A stretch of DNA of 64,000 nucleotides from Anaeromyxobacter sp. PSR-1. GTDB taxonomy: Bacteria; Myxococcota; Myxococcia; Myxococcales; Anaeromyxobacteraceae. The stretch is taken from assembly GCF_000964525.1 (NCBI RefSeq), contig NZ_BAZG01000006.1:1-64000 (forward strand), read 5' to 3'. Positions 51,981 through 60,526 of the stretch are shown in pieces. A program made the position numbers and the translations under genes. Every line of letters starts with the position of its first letter. Position 1 is the first letter of the stretch. The notes beneath the pieces were generated by a model. That model was not told the DNA's origin, searched no databases, and worked only from the letters and a program-made list of their open reading frames with translations.

Positions 51981-52365
51981 GCTGAGCGAATCGTACCGCG
52001 CCGTCCTGCGGCGCCACCCTCAGACCCACTGGCGCGCCACCCCACGTCCACAGGTCGTCCACGCGGCCAAGGCGCGTAGATTGCGAGCGTTTTCCGCCCT
52101 TTTCCACCGGACTCCGACAGTGCTCGGGTCACACGGCGCTGGTACAGTCGGCGGTCGAAAGGTGAAGGCCACCCGGTGGCAGCCGGATGGCCTTCGGCGG
52201 AAACAGGAACCGCGGTGGCGCCTGTCAGACGTTCCGTCAGCCCCGACTATAGCGGTCGGGGTGACGTTCTGGCGACCTCTCCCACCGTCCACATGAGGCC
52301 AGCCGGCTCCGCGCAGCACGCGCGGAGCGCTGGCGGAGCCCTACCCGAGCAGGGGGAAGGTGATC
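51981..52365. other. Intergenic region, 385 bp
   Basis: Upstream of the DUF3883 gene. Contains no convincing gene. A GGTCGGGGTGAC/GTCAGCCCCGACT segment near 52238-52266 (cccgactatagcggtcggg) forms a short hairpin of CCCGAC and GTCGGG arms. This stretch is less GC-biased than coding parts, consistent with decayed or acquired sequence. Confidence 0.4.
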
Positions 52366-52575
52366 GTGACGTTGATAGACCTGTGGATGGTGCGCCTGCA
52401 CGCGGCGCGGTTCGCCCGGCGGCACGGCGTCGCCAGCGGCGACCCGCGCCTCCGGGAGATCGAGCGCGACGCGCTCTTGCTCATGCAGGAGGGCGCCGGC
52501 GCGCGCGAGGCGGTTGAGCTCGCGGCGGTGCCGGTGCTCCGGCTGTACGGGCTACCGCGCGCTCGGGCCGGCTAG
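52366..52575 (+). CDS. Possible small protein, 69 aa, uncertain
   Basis: A frame with GGGGGAAG six to seven bases before GTG 52366. The product (TLIDLWMVRLHAARFARRHG; DPRLREIERDALLLMQEG; AREAVELAAVPVLRLYG) is helical and basic-to-acidic with codon bias similar to true genes. Its last 60 bases are repeated in altered form at 53119-53174. It may be a real small gene, or the remnant of one. No family recognised. Confidence 0.35.
   Translation: MTLIDLWMVRLHAARFARRHGVASGDPRLREIERDALLLMQEGAGAREAVELAAVPVLRLYGLPRARAG
52516..52575 (+). repeat. Duplicated fragment, copy 1
   Basis: GAGCTCGCGGCGGTGCCGGT and the bases after it up to GGCTAG match 53119-53174 with short indels. It forms the 3' end of the possible 69-residue gene. 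Confidence 0.75.
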
Positions 52576-52835
52576 GGCAGCCACCGTGGTGGGCGGTGCC
52601 GCCGGATGTGCGCGCCGACGAGCGCGACGACGTGATGTTTGCCGTACCCGCAGTCACGTGCGAGGTCGATGGCGAACCCGGTGACTGCACGCACTCGCCG
52701 CGCAGTCAGACGAATGCCTCGCGAACGCAGGAGCACGGCGGCTCCTGGGATCAGCGATGTGCGGCCGGCGATGTTGGAAGGAAGGCGAGACTCAACGGCA
52801 GCAACGGGAATACCCCAGCGGCTCATGCGCTTCAC
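52572..52835 (-). CDS. Possible hypothetical protein, 87 aa, uncertain
   Basis: A frame beginning at GTG 52835 with product rich in Arg/His (GIPVAAVESRLPSN, RSRGIRLTARRVRAVTGFAIDLARDCGYGKHHVVALVGAHIRRH). No ribosome site is evident and no family is recognised. The HTH-like helix pair near the C-terminus is only suggestive. It overlaps the 3' end of the possible plus-strand small gene by four bases. It may be a decayed gene in the tRNA-proximal zone. Confidence 0.25.
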   Translation of the reverse strand: MKRMSRWGIPVAAVESRLPSNIAGRTSLIPGAAVLLRSRGIRLTARRVRAVTGFAIDLARDCGYGKHHVVALVGAHIRRHRPPRWLP

Positions 52836-53310
52836 GCGCCCTTTCCCTGAGATGTGTCACTACTGCTTCCCCGGAAACGTCCCGTGGATCCGGCTGGGTG
52901 AGGAGAAGCTAGCGCATCCGCCTGACATCGGCGTGCGGGTCTACCCACGCCTGCGGGAGCGAAGGTGCATGCACGAGCCCCAGAGGCTCATCGGCGTCGG
53001 TGCGGTACGCGACCAGACGCGGCCGGTCGCCGCGGGGCGGCCGCCGGGGGACCTCTCTCACACGGCAGCCGGAGGCGTAGCGCGTGCCGCTCGGCGCCTC
53101 GTGCTCCAGGTCGGGTCCGAGCTCGCGGCGGTGCCGGTGCTCCGCGTCACGGGCTGCCGCGCGCTGCTGGCTAGCGGACGCCTAGCGCCGCCGCCCGTTC
53201 TCTAGGCGTGAATCCGGCCTTCGTCAGGGGACGCACGGCGGGCTCGCGCGGCGGTCCCTCATGGGGCCACCGTTCTGCATCCAGGGCGCATCCAGAAGCG
53301 CGTTTTGGGC
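52836..53310. other. Gene-poor stretch downstream of tRNA-Pro
   Basis: 475 bp with no accepted gene. Holds copy 2 of the duplicated fragment (53119-53174) and a CTAG-rich stretch (53171-53208). The mixed frames and lower coding bias look like decayed sequence. Confidence 0.45.
53119..53174 (+). repeat. Duplicated fragment, copy 2
   Basis: Matches 52516-52575 over GAGCTCGCGGCGGTGCCGGT, then CTCCG, ACGGGCT, CCGCGCGCT and GGCTAG, with small differences between. Not part of an accepted gene. Confidence 0.75.
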
Positions 53311-53358
53311 AAAAAGAAAGCCCCCGGATTTTCTGAATGTCTCAGTAAATCCGGGGGC
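53311..53358 (-). terminator. Rho-independent terminator of the tRNA
   Basis: On the minus strand a perfect 12-bp stem (GCCCCCGGATTT and its complement, arms 53347-53358 and 53320-53331) with a 15-base loop is followed by TTTCTTTTT. It lies 9 bases past the tRNA 3' end, a textbook intrinsic terminator. Confidence 0.93.
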
Positions 53359-53363
53359 GTATG

Positions 53364-53440
<77 letters not shown>

Positions 53441-53546
53441 GGAACTGCGGGGACGGACTAGGTAGCACCGCGAAACCCTTGGGTCAACCGGGATCCGGCG
53501 GGACGGACGGGCCCTGCCTCCCCCGGTGGCGGGCGGGGTGTCCGGG

Positions 53547-54104
53547 TCACTTCACCAGGGCGGACACCTGCTTGAACTCGGGCGTTCCGGCCTGGTGGAG
53601 GAGGTCGAAGAGCGCGGTCTCCGCCGTGGTGACGATCGCGCCCGCCTCGCGGCACAGCTCGAGGCCGACGCGGCGGTGCTCCTCGGTGCGGCTCGACACG
53701 GCGTCGGCGCAGACGTGCACCTCGTAGCCCATCTGCACGAGGTCGCGGGCGGTCTGGAACACGCAGACGTGCGTCTCCATCCCGGTGATCACGACCTGGC
53801 GTCGCCCGGTGGCCTCCAGCGCGGCGGCGAAGACGGGGTCGGCGCCGCAGGAGAAGTGCACCTTCGCGAGCGCGGGGGAGGGGAGCAGGCGGGCGAGCTC
53901 GGGCACGGTCGCGCCGAGGCCCCTGGGATACTGCTCGGTCGCGAGCACGGGGACGCCGAGCACCTTCGCGCCCTCCACGAGCGCGGTCGCGTACTTCACC
54001 ACCCGGGCCAGCGCCTCGGGCGGCATGGCGGGGGTGAGGCGCTCCTGCACGTCCACGAGCAGCACGGCGGCGGTGCGGCGGTCGAGCTTCACGGTTCGTG
54101 ACAT
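53547..54104 (-). CDS. Isochorismatase-family cysteine hydrolase
   Basis: A 185-residue enzyme with the family triad: Asp18 in LLVDVQ, Lys81 in LAKVHFSC and Cys114 in ETHVCV, plus the cis-peptide-type VITGMETHVC turn. Such enzymes cleave C-N or C-O bonds in amides and enol ethers (nicotinamidase, YcaC-like, isochorismatase). The YcaC/YecD-like short length and LATEQYPRGLG block place it in the hydrolase-like branch of unknown substrate. ATG 54104 has GAGGAG about ten bases upstream. Confidence 0.88.
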   Translation of the reverse strand: MSRTVKLDRRTAAVLLVDVQERLTPAMPPEALARVVKYATALVEGAKVLGVPVLATEQYPRGLGATVPELARLLPSPALAKVHFSCGADPVFAAALEATGRRQVVITGMETHVCVFQTARDLVQMGYEVHVCADAVSSRTEEHRRVGLELCREAGAIVTTAETALFDLLHQAGTPEFKQVSALVK

Positions 54105-54162
54105 GGCGGCGGGCTCCTCGGGCGGCGGGACGGGCGGGGGCTCGGCGGGTGCGAGACGACGA

Positions 54163-54192
54163 CGCCCCGCGCACCATGCGGCACGCGGGGCG
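54163..54192 (-). terminator. Hairpin downstream of the first ferredoxin gene
   Basis: CGCCCCGCG (54163-54171) and CGCGGGGCG (54184-54192) form a 9-bp stem 24 bases past the ferredoxin stop. It lacks a T-run; a weak or factor-dependent terminator. Confidence 0.5.
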
Positions 54193-54216
54193 CGGGACCG
54201 GCGTCGCCGGCGGCGG

Positions 54217-54519
54217 CTACTTGCGGAACCGCGACAGCTCGGCGGTCAGCTCGCCGAGGGACGGGAACGTCTTGTCGGGGTGGATCGTCGCCAGCTTCGC
54301 GTAGTTCTGCTCCTCGGTCTCGGTCCGGTTCGGATCCGGGACGCAGCAGTCCACGGGGCACACCGCGGCGCAGGCCTCCTCGCCGTGGAACCCCACGCAC
54401 TCGGTGCAGAGGTCGGGGTTGATGACGTAGATGTCGTCGCCCTGGCTGATGGCGCTGTTCGGGCACTCCGGCTCGCACGCGCCGCAGTTGATGCATTCCT
54501 CGGTGATGAAGGTGGCCAT
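54217..54519 (-). CDS. YfhL-type 2[4Fe-4S] ferredoxin with C-terminal extension
   Basis: A 100-residue ferredoxin. First cluster C9-x2-C12-x2-C15-x3-C19, second C38-x2-C41-x8-C50-x3-C54, with an extra Cys in PVDCC. The eight-residue spacing in the second motif and the [17 protein letters not shown] start are those of the YfhL/Alvin family of low-potential ferredoxins. A 40-residue tail (ETEEQNYAKLATIHPDKTFPSLGELTAELSRF in outline) goes beyond the fold. It transfers electrons in the cytosol; partner unknown. It lies downstream of a second, shorter ferredoxin on the same strand. Confidence 0.92.
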   Translation of the reverse strand: MATFITEECINCGACEPECPNSAISQGDDIYVINPDLCTECVGFHGEEACAAVCPVDCCVPDPNRTETEEQNYAKLATIHPDKTFPSLGELTAELSRFRK

Positions 54520-54635
54520 GGGACTCTCCTCGGCTTCCGCCGCTGGCGTGTTCGAAGACGCTCGATGCTACCGCCCGCGAGCGGATTCCGCCTAGGGCCA
54601 ATCGCCTCGGCGTGCGTCCCTGGCGGGCGGGAACG

Positions 54636-54663
54636 AAAAGAGCAGCGCCCACGGGGCGCTGCT
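54636..54663 (-). terminator. Intrinsic terminator of the second ferredoxin gene
   Basis: On the minus strand AGCAGCGCCC and GGGCGCTGCT (arms 54654-54663 and 54641-54650) form a perfect 10-bp stem followed by CTTTTCG. It is 47 bases past the stop of the 61-residue ferredoxin gene. Confidence 0.8.
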
Positions 54664-54709
54664 CCTCGTCAACACGCCTGTGCCGCGGGACCTTCCGCGG
54701 CGGCCGCGG

Positions 54710-54946
<237 letters not shown>

Positions 54947-55037
54947 TTATCCGATCCCGGGCGGGGTCGAGTCAAGCCCAGGCAGCCGAATTTCTTAGGG
55001 AAAAATCGGACCGTTCCGGTCGACTTGGTCCCCGGGA

Positions 55038-55424
55038 TCAGGACCGGTCCGGTCCGTGATCCCCGGCGGCGGCGCGCACGTGGCGGCGATCCTCCTCGAC
55101 CTCCGCGGAGATGCGCGCCATCACCGACAGTGCAGCGCCGAGCAGCCCGGCGGCGCCGGTGGCGAGCAGGCCGAGCAGCCGGTCGCGCCGGGCGGCGGCC
55201 ATGTCGAGCGCGAGGGTCCTCCGCCGGTCGAGGGCGATCCGCTGCCGCTCGGCGTGCTCGCCCTGGAGCGTCTGGACGAACGCCCGCCCGGCGTCGCGCG
55301 CCTCGGCGTCGGCGGCCTGGAGCGCGCGCTCCAGCGCCGCCATCCGCCAGGTCGCGTGCAGGGCGACGCCGAGGCCGGCCAGGGCCACCGGGACGCAGAG
55401 CAGAAGGATCTTGATCCTGGACAT
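55038..55424 (-). CDS. Small membrane protein with coiled-coil, hypothetical
   Basis: A 128-residue protein with an N-terminal helix (ILLLCVPVALAGLGVALHATW), a charged helical stretch of about 50 residues (ALERALQAADAEARDAGRAFVQTLQGEHAERQR), and a second hydrophobic helix (LLGLLATGAAGLLGAALSVMA). The layout resembles the chemoreceptor/CHASE3-type periplasmic four-helix segment without signalling domains. It is divergent from rlmE with 76 bp between starts. No clear ribosome site; a TTG-like start upstream is possible. Function unknown. Confidence 0.6.
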   Translation of the reverse strand: MSRIKILLLCVPVALAGLGVALHATWRMAALERALQAADAEARDAGRAFVQTLQGEHAERQRIALDRRRTLALDMAAARRDRLLGLLATGAAGLLGAALSVMARISAEVEEDRRHVRAAAGDHGPDRS

Positions 55425-55500
55425 TGTCGGCTTGACTGCCCTGCGCGAGCCGCAGGATACCGGGCGCCGGAACCCCCGGCAAACGGACCTCAGCTTACAC

Positions 55501-56316
55501 ATGGCCAAGCCCTACGACCCGAAGGACTTCTACTACCGCAAGGCGAAGAAGCAGGGCCTCCGCGCCCGCTCGGCCTTCAAGATCGAGGAGATCCTCCACC
55601 GGCACCGCCTGCTCGGGCGGGGCGACGCGGTGCTCGACCTGGGGGCGGCGCCGGGCGGGTTCCTCCAGATCCTGGCCGAGGCGGTGGGCGAGAAGGGCGT
55701 CGCGGTCGGCGTGGACCTCGAGCCCATCCGCAACCTGGGCAAGCGCTGGGTGCGGACCGCGATCGTGGACCTGCTCGCGCCGGACGCGCTCGACAAGATC
55801 CGCCTGCTGCACGAGGGCCGCTTCCGCCTGGTCACGAGCGACATGGCGCCGAAGACCATCGGCATCAAGGTGACCGACGAGGCGCGCTCGCTCGAGCTGG
55901 TGCGGATGGCGCTGTCGGTCGCGGAGCAGGTGCTCGTGCCGGGCGGCGCGTTCGTCGCGAAGGTGTTCATGGGCGGCGACTTCCCGGCGCTGAAGCGCGA
56001 GCTGCAGGGGCGCTTCGGGGCGCTGCACGTGATCCGGCCGGAGGCGGTGCGCGAGTCGAGCTACGAGGTCTACGTGCTCGGCACGGGCTTCCGCGGCCGC
56101 GCCGCGGCGGTCGAGCCGGCCGCGGCGCGGGTCGAGGCGCCGGAGGCGTCCGCGGCGACGGAGACGCCGGCCGCGCCGGAGAGGCCGGCGGTGCGGGCGA
56201 AGGCCGCATCGGGGAAGAAGCCTGCCGCCGCCGCGAAGAGCGCCGCCGCGAGGAAGCCTGCGAAGAAGCCCGCCGCGCGGAAGCCGGCGGCGAGGAAGCC
56301 GGCCAGGCGGGCGTGA
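55501..56316 (+). CDS. rlmE: Ribosomal RNA 2'-O-methyltransferase RlmE/FtsJ with basic C-terminal tail
   Basis: A 271-residue SAM-dependent methyltransferase. The K-D-K-E tetrad is present: Lys27 (RSAFKIEEI), Asp in VTSDMAPKTIG, Lys in GGAFVAKVF and Glu in RESSYEVYVL. The SAM motif is VLDLGAAPGGFLQIL. RlmE methylates U2552 of 23S rRNA in the A-loop. The fold ends near residue 197; the remaining 75 residues are Ala/Pro/Glu and then KPAAAAKSAAARKPAKKPAARKP-type basic repeats, histone-H1-like. This tail is not part of E. coli RlmE and may add nucleic-acid affinity. Confidence 0.9.
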   Translation: MAKPYDPKDFYYRKAKKQGLRARSAFKIEEILHRHRLLGRGDAVLDLGAAPGGFLQILAEAVGEKGVAVGVDLEPIRNLGKRWVRTAIVDLLAPDALDKIRLLHEGRFRLVTSDMAPKTIGIKVTDEARSLELVRMALSVAEQVLVPGGAFVAKVFMGGDFPALKRELQGRFGALHVIRPEAVRESSYEVYVLGTGFRGRAAAVEPAAARVEAPEASAATETPAAPERPAVRAKAASGKKPAAAAKSAAARKPAKKPAARKPAARKPARRA

Positions 56317-56373
56317 GCGGCGCGCGGTTCGGCGTCCAAATCTCGGCCGGGATCCGCTAGTCTGCCCGGCGCC

Positions 56374-57636
56374 ATGCAGAACCTCCTCGAAGCCCTCGTC
56401 CCGCGCAGCCTCGTCCACGACCAGACCCCCGGCCTCCAGGCCCGCCTCGCCCAGGGCCCCATCACCGGCTACGTCGGCTTCGATCCCACCGCCGACTCGC
56501 TGCACGTGGGTCACCTGCTCGCGGTCATGTCGCTCGCGTGGCTCCAGCGCTGCGGCGGCACGCCCATCATCGTGGTGGGCGGCGGCACGGGCATGGTCGG
56601 GGACCCGAGCGGCAAGCGCTCGGAGCGCCCGGTGCTCTCGGTGGAGGAGATCGACCGGAACGTGGCCGCGATCCGCGCGCAGCTCGAGCGCTTCGTGTCG
56701 TTCGAGGGCCAGAACGCGGCGCGGGTGCGCAACAACGCCGACTGGCTCCGCTCCATCGGCCTGATGGAGTTCCTCCGCGACGTCGGCAAGCACTTCACCG
56801 TGAACTACATGCTGGCGAAGGACTCGGTGAAGGGCCGGATGGAGAGCGGCATCTCGTTCACCGAGTTCTCGTACCAGCTCATCCAGGCCTACGACTTCTG
56901 GCACCTGTTCCACGCCGAGCAGTGCGAGCTGCAGATGGGCGGCAGCGACCAGTGGGGCAACATCACCGCCGGCGCCGAGCTGGTCTCGCGCAAGGACGCG
57001 GCGAGCGTCCACGGGCTCACCTTCCCGCTGCTCACCACCGCCTCGGGCACCAAGTTCGGCAAGACCGAGGGCGGCGCGGTGTGGCTCGACCCGGCCCGGA
57101 CCTCGCCCTACAAGTTCTTCCAGTTTTGGCTCAACACCGACGACCGCGACGTGGAGCGGCTGCTGAAGTTCTTCACGTTCCTCTCGCTGGACGAGATCGC
57201 CGCGCTGCTCGCCGAGCAGGCGCGCGACCCGGGCAAGCGCCCGGCGCAGCGCCGGCTCGCCGAGGACGTCACCTCCCGCGTGCACGGGCCGGACACCACC
57301 CGCAGCGTCATCGAGGCGAGCCGGATCCTGTTCGGCGGCACCGACCTGCGCGCCGCCGGCGCGGAGGTGCTCGACGTGCTGGCGGGGGAGATCCCGTCCG
57401 CCACGGTGACGGGCGACGAGCTCGCCGCGCTCACCGCCGCCGACCTCCTCGTGAAGGTCGGCCTGGCCGCGTCGAAGGGCGAGGTCCGCCGCGGCGTCGC
57501 GCAGCGCGGGTTCTCGCTGAACGGCGCGGTGCTCGAGTCCGGCGACGCGAAGGTGGCGCCCGGCGAGCTGCTCGCCGGCGGCTACGCGCTCCTGCAGAAG
57601 GGGAAGCGGAACTACGCGCTCGTGAAGGTGGGCTAG
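56374..57636 (+). CDS. tyrS: Tyrosyl-tRNA synthetase
   Basis: A 420-residue class I synthetase of the TyrS1 type. The HIGH-like motif is HVGHLLAVM, the KMSKS-like motif KFGKTEGG, and the Tyr-binding helix [13 protein letters not shown] and GGSDQWGN are present. The C-terminal S4 domain (residues about 355-420) ends the protein. It attaches tyrosine to tRNA-Tyr in the cytosol. It begins 57 bases after rlmE, so the two may be cotranscribed. Confidence 0.95.
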   Translation: MQNLLEALVPRSLVHDQTPGLQARLAQGPITGYVGFDPTADSLHVGHLLAVMSLAWLQRCGGTPIIVVGGGTGMVGDPSGKRSERPVLSVEEIDRNVAAIRAQLERFVSFEGQNAARVRNNADWLRSIGLMEFLRDVGKHFTVNYMLAKDSVKGRMESGISFTEFSYQLIQAYDFWHLFHAEQCELQMGGSDQWGNITAGAELVSRKDAASVHGLTFPLLTTASGTKFGKTEGGAVWLDPARTSPYKFFQFWLNTDDRDVERLLKFFTFLSLDEIAALLAEQARDPGKRPAQRRLAEDVTSRVHGPDTTRSVIEASRILFGGTDLRAAGAEVLDVLAGEIPSATVTGDELAALTAADLLVKVGLAASKGEVRRGVAQRGFSLNGAVLESGDAKVAPGELLAGGYALLQKGKRNYALVKVG

Positions 57637-57664
57637 CGGGCGCGCCGCCGCGTCCGGCCGGAGC

Positions 57665-58456
57665 TCACTCCTCGAGCTTCTCCTGCACCCGCGCGATCGA
57701 CCGCGCCTTGCCGGTCGCGTCGTCGAGGTCCACGATCGCGCCCTGCAGGTAGACCTCGCGGCGCGCCGGCTCGAAGCCGACGGGGCGCTGCGTGAGGAAG
57801 CGCTCCAGCACCAGCTCCTTCCGCACGCCGATGACGGAGTCCCACGGCCCGCACATGCCGACGTCGGTGACGAAGGCGGTGCCGCCGGGGAGCACGCGCG
57901 CGTCGGCGGTCTGCACGTGCGTGTGCGTGCCGAGCACCGCCGAGACCTTGCCGTCGAGGAACCAGCCCATGGCGTTCTTCTCGCTGGTCGCCTCGCAGTG
58001 CATGTCCACCAGGATGCAGGTGACGCCCTCGGCCCGGAGCGCCTCGACCTCGGCGAGCGCCGTGCGGAACGGGTCGTCGAGCGTCTTCATGAACACGCGC
58101 CCCTCGACGTTCACCACGCCGAGGCGCCGGCCGTCCGGCGTGGAGGCGATGCCGCGCCCGCGGCCGGGCGAGCCGGGCGGGTAGTTGGCGGGGCGCAGGA
58201 GCCGCGAGCCGGGCGCGTCGAGGTAGGGGACGATCTCGCGCTTCGACCAGATGTGGTTGCCGCTGGTGAGCAGGTTCACCTCGGCCGCGAGCAGCTCGTC
58301 GGCGGAGTCCGGGGTCACCCCGACGCCGCCGGCCGAGTTCTCGGCGTTCGCCACCACGAGGTCGATCGCCTCGCGCACGATGAGGCGGGGGACGATCCGC
58401 TGGATCGCCTGGCGGCCGGGCTTGCCGAACACGTCTCCGAGGAAGAGGACTTTCAA
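57665..58456 (-). CDS. YmdB-like metallophosphoesterase (TIGR00282)
   Basis: A 263-residue protein with the YmdB/Drp35-like pattern: MKVLFLGDVFGKPGRQAI with metal-ligand Asp, VVANAENSAGGVG with Asn, NLLTSGNHIWSKREI with Asn-His, VDMHCEATSEK and GTHTHVQTAD with the two His. Relatives hydrolyse 2',3'-cyclic nucleotides, and B. subtilis YmdB acts as a phosphodiesterase controlling development. Length matches the family. It shares a strand with fau, ending 34 bases after the fau stop. Confidence 0.9.
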   Translation of the reverse strand: MKVLFLGDVFGKPGRQAIQRIVPRLIVREAIDLVVANAENSAGGVGVTPDSADELLAAEVNLLTSGNHIWSKREIVPYLDAPGSRLLRPANYPPGSPGRGRGIASTPDGRRLGVVNVEGRVFMKTLDDPFRTALAEVEALRAEGVTCILVDMHCEATSEKNAMGWFLDGKVSAVLGTHTHVQTADARVLPGGTAFVTDVGMCGPWDSVIGVRKELVLERFLTQRPVGFEPARREVYLQGAIVDLDDATGKARSIARVQEKLEE

Positions 58457-58490
58457 GGTCGGGGATCCCTCGCGCGCGGAGCGCGCCCAG

Positions 58491-59087
58491 TCAACCGCTT
58501 TCTCGCTCGAACCGGAGCGTCCGCGCCTCGGTCACGAGCGCGTCGAGCACCGCGTCGTGCGGCTCGCGCGGGAGCGCGTCCACCACCTGCACCTCGAAGG
58601 CGACCCCCACGCGCGCGGCGCGCGGCATGGCCGCCAGCGTCGCGTCGTAGTAGCCGCCCCCGCGCCCGAGCCGCAGCCCGTCGAGCGAGAACGCCACCCC
58701 GGGCAGCACCACGCAGTCCACCTCGCCGGGCTCGACGAGCGGCGCGTCGTCCGGGGGCTCGAGCGCGCCGAGCGGACCGCGCACCAGGTCGAGCGGCGTG
58801 CAGCGCGCGAAGGCGAGGCGGCGATCGCCGGCGCGGACCTTCGGGAACACCGCGCAGCCGCCGCCGGGCCGAACGCGCTCCGCGAGCGCGAGCACGTCCA
58901 CCTCGCCGCCGAGCGGCGCGTACAGCGCGAGCGTGCGGGCGCCCGCGACCAGGTCGAGCGCCTCGAGCCGGGCCACGATGCGGCGGGATCCGTCGGCGCG
59001 CGCGTCCTGGTCGATGCGGGCCCGCGCGCCGACGAGCGACCTGCGCAGCGCGCGCTTGCGGTCGGAGGGGATGGCGGGATCGCTCAC
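58491..59087 (-). CDS. fau: 5-formyltetrahydrofolate cyclo-ligase
   Basis: A 198-residue enzyme with RKRALRRSLVGARARI at the start and the nucleotide/folate loop LPGVAFSLDGLRLGRGGGYYDATLA, the family signature. It converts 5-formyl-THF to 5,10-methenyl-THF with ATP. GTG 59087 begins the conserved region; no better site is upstream. In many bacteria this gene lies just downstream of the 6S RNA gene; here a probable 6S RNA ends about 30-55 bases upstream on the same strand. Confidence 0.9.
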   Translation of the reverse strand: MSDPAIPSDRKRALRRSLVGARARIDQDARADGSRRIVARLEALDLVAGARTLALYAPLGGEVDVLALAERVRPGGGCAVFPKVRAGDRRLAFARCTPLDLVRGPLGALEPPDDAPLVEPGEVDCVVLPGVAFSLDGLRLGRGGGYYDATLAAMPRAARVGVAFEVQVVDALPREPHDAVLDALVTEARTLRFERESG

Positions 59088-59114
59088 CGCGCCGGTTCTC
59101 CCCTCGGCCTGGAC

Positions 59115-59138
59115 AAAAAAAAGCCCCCCGCGTGGGCC
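59115..59138 (-). terminator. Terminator after the 6S RNA
   Basis: On the minus strand GCCC and GGGC arms around ACGCGG are followed by eight consecutive T (59122-59115). The short stem is compensated by the long T-run. A second hairpin (GGGCC-ACAC-GGCCC) lies just upstream. Confidence 0.7.
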
Positions 59139-59140
59139 GT

Positions 59141-59300
59141 GTGGCCCGGTTGTTTGAACCTGTATTTCTACAGGTGGGGCACCCGGTGCACCAGCGCCCG
59201 TAGGCTTCTCCCTCGCTTCAGGGAGCTTGCTCATGGACGTGGGCGGGCACTCCGCTTTGGACAAAGTCGGCCCAAACGACTCGAGGCCAATCACGAACCC
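59141..59300 (-). ncRNA. ssrS: 6S RNA (approximate ends)
   Basis: On the minus strand, directly upstream of fau. Features match 6S RNA: a closing stem in which GTTTGGGCC (59269-59277 region) pairs with GGTTCAAAC (59152-59160) including G-U pairs; a central TGAGCAAGCTCCCT hairpin loop ending GGGAGAAGCCT, strongly recalling E. coli GAGCATGCTCGG...CCGAGAAGCCT; and a 3' hairpin ACCTGTA-GAAA-TACAGGT with a GAAA tetraloop. 6S RNA binds sigma-70 RNA polymerase holoenzyme and lowers transcription in stationary phase. Boundaries are estimates (+/- 20 bases). A T8 terminator follows. Confidence 0.78.
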
Positions 59301-59608
59301 GGCAGGGGGTACAGCTCAAGCGCGCGGTCAAAGAGCTAACCCCGCGTAACTCCGCGGTGTTTTACGTGATGATCCTAGGCGCGGAGGGCGAGGCTGTCAA
59401 GCCGTGTGGAGGGCCAGGCGGGGGCGCCGCCCGGCGGCAGAAAGGCCTGATCTCGGGCCCGTCCGCCGGGCCGCCGGCCTGCGCGCGCATTCGCCACGGG
59501 GCGACCCCGTTCACATGCCGTGCGTACGTCCCGCGGCCCGCCTCCCGGCCCGGGTCCCGTGCGCGCGGGCGCCCCGCCGCGGCCGGCGTGCTGTAGAACA
59601 GCGGCCCG
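59301..59608. other. Intergenic region upstream of the kinase, 308 bp
   Basis: Separates the 6S RNA promoter side (minus) from the kinase gene (plus). On the minus strand TTGACC (near 59330) is a -35-like candidate for the 6S RNA, but the -10 is unclear. A CGCGGAG / CTCCGCG pair (59348-59354 and 59380-59386) could form a hairpin. No gene accepted. Confidence 0.4.
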
Positions 59609-60520
59609 ATGGCGACCGCGCTCGACCGCTTCCGCATCCAGGGGCTCATCGGCCGCGGCGGCATGGCCGAGGTCTTCCGGGCGGTCGCGCTCGAGGGCCC
59701 GCTCGCGGGCCAGACCGTGGCGCTGAAGCGGCTCCGGCCCGACCTCGCCCGCGACCCCGGCTTCGTGGCGCTGTTCGAGCAGGAGGCGGCCGTCACGCGG
59801 CGCCTGCGGCACCCCGGCATCGTCGAGGTGCTCGAGACGGGCGTGGCCTCGGGCGCGCCGTTCATCGTGATGGAGTACGTGGACGGGCGGAACCTGAAGG
59901 AGATCCTGGCCCGCTGCGCGGAGCGCGGGATCCTGCTCCCGGTGGACTTCGCCGCGTACGCGGCGCAGGTGCTGGCGGAGGCGCTCGCGCACGCGCACGC
60001 CGGGGTGGACGCGGCCGGGGCGCCGCTCGGCATCGTGCACTGCGACGTCTCGCCGTCGAACGTGTTCGTCTCCCGGCTGGGCGAGATCAAGCTGGGCGAT
60101 TTCGGCGTGGCGCTCACGCCCGGCGCGGCGGGCGCGCCGGGCCCGGGCGCGCTCGGCAAGGTGCAGTACCTCTCGCCCGAGCAGCTGCGCGGCGAGCGCC
60201 CCACGCCGGCGTCCGACCTGTTCGCGCTGGGCGCGGTGCTGTTCGAGCTGCTCACCGACCGCCCCGCGTTCCCGGGGCGCGACGTGAACGAGGTGGGCCG
60301 GCGCGTGCTGGCGGGCGAGGCGCGCGCGCCGTCGTCGCTGCGGCGCGAGATCCCGCCGGCGCTCGACGCGCTCGTGCTCCGCTGCCTCTCCCGCGACCCG
60401 GCGCGGCGGCCGGCCAGCGCGGCCGCGGCGGCGGCGGAGATCGCGGCCCTGTACGACCCGGCGGTGGGCACGCCGCTCGCGATCGCGGCGGTGGTGCGGG
60501 GGCTGTTCGGGGCGGCGTAG
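59609..60520 (+). CDS. Soluble Ser/Thr protein kinase (Hanks type)
   Basis: A 303-residue kinase consisting of the catalytic domain only. Glycine loop GRGGMAEVFRA, ATP-anchoring Lys in VALKRLRPD, catalytic loop HCDVSPSNV (His-Cys-Asp in place of HRD), metal-binding DFG in LGDFGVAL, and APE-like YLSPEQLRGE. The catalytic Asp, Asn, DFG and Lys are kept, so it should be active. No transmembrane helix or PASTA domain follows. Such kinases are numerous in myxobacteria. ATG 59609 follows a weak site. Confidence 0.92.
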   Translation: MATALDRFRIQGLIGRGGMAEVFRAVALEGPLAGQTVALKRLRPDLARDPGFVALFEQEAAVTRRLRHPGIVEVLETGVASGAPFIVMEYVDGRNLKEILARCAERGILLPVDFAAYAAQVLAEALAHAHAGVDAAGAPLGIVHCDVSPSNVFVSRLGEIKLGDFGVALTPGAAGAPGPGALGKVQYLSPEQLRGERPTPASDLFALGAVLFELLTDRPAFPGRDVNEVGRRVLAGEARAPSSLRREIPPALDALVLRCLSRDPARRPASAAAAAAEIAALYDPAVGTPLAIAAVVRGLFGAA

Positions 60521-60526
60521 CGGCCG

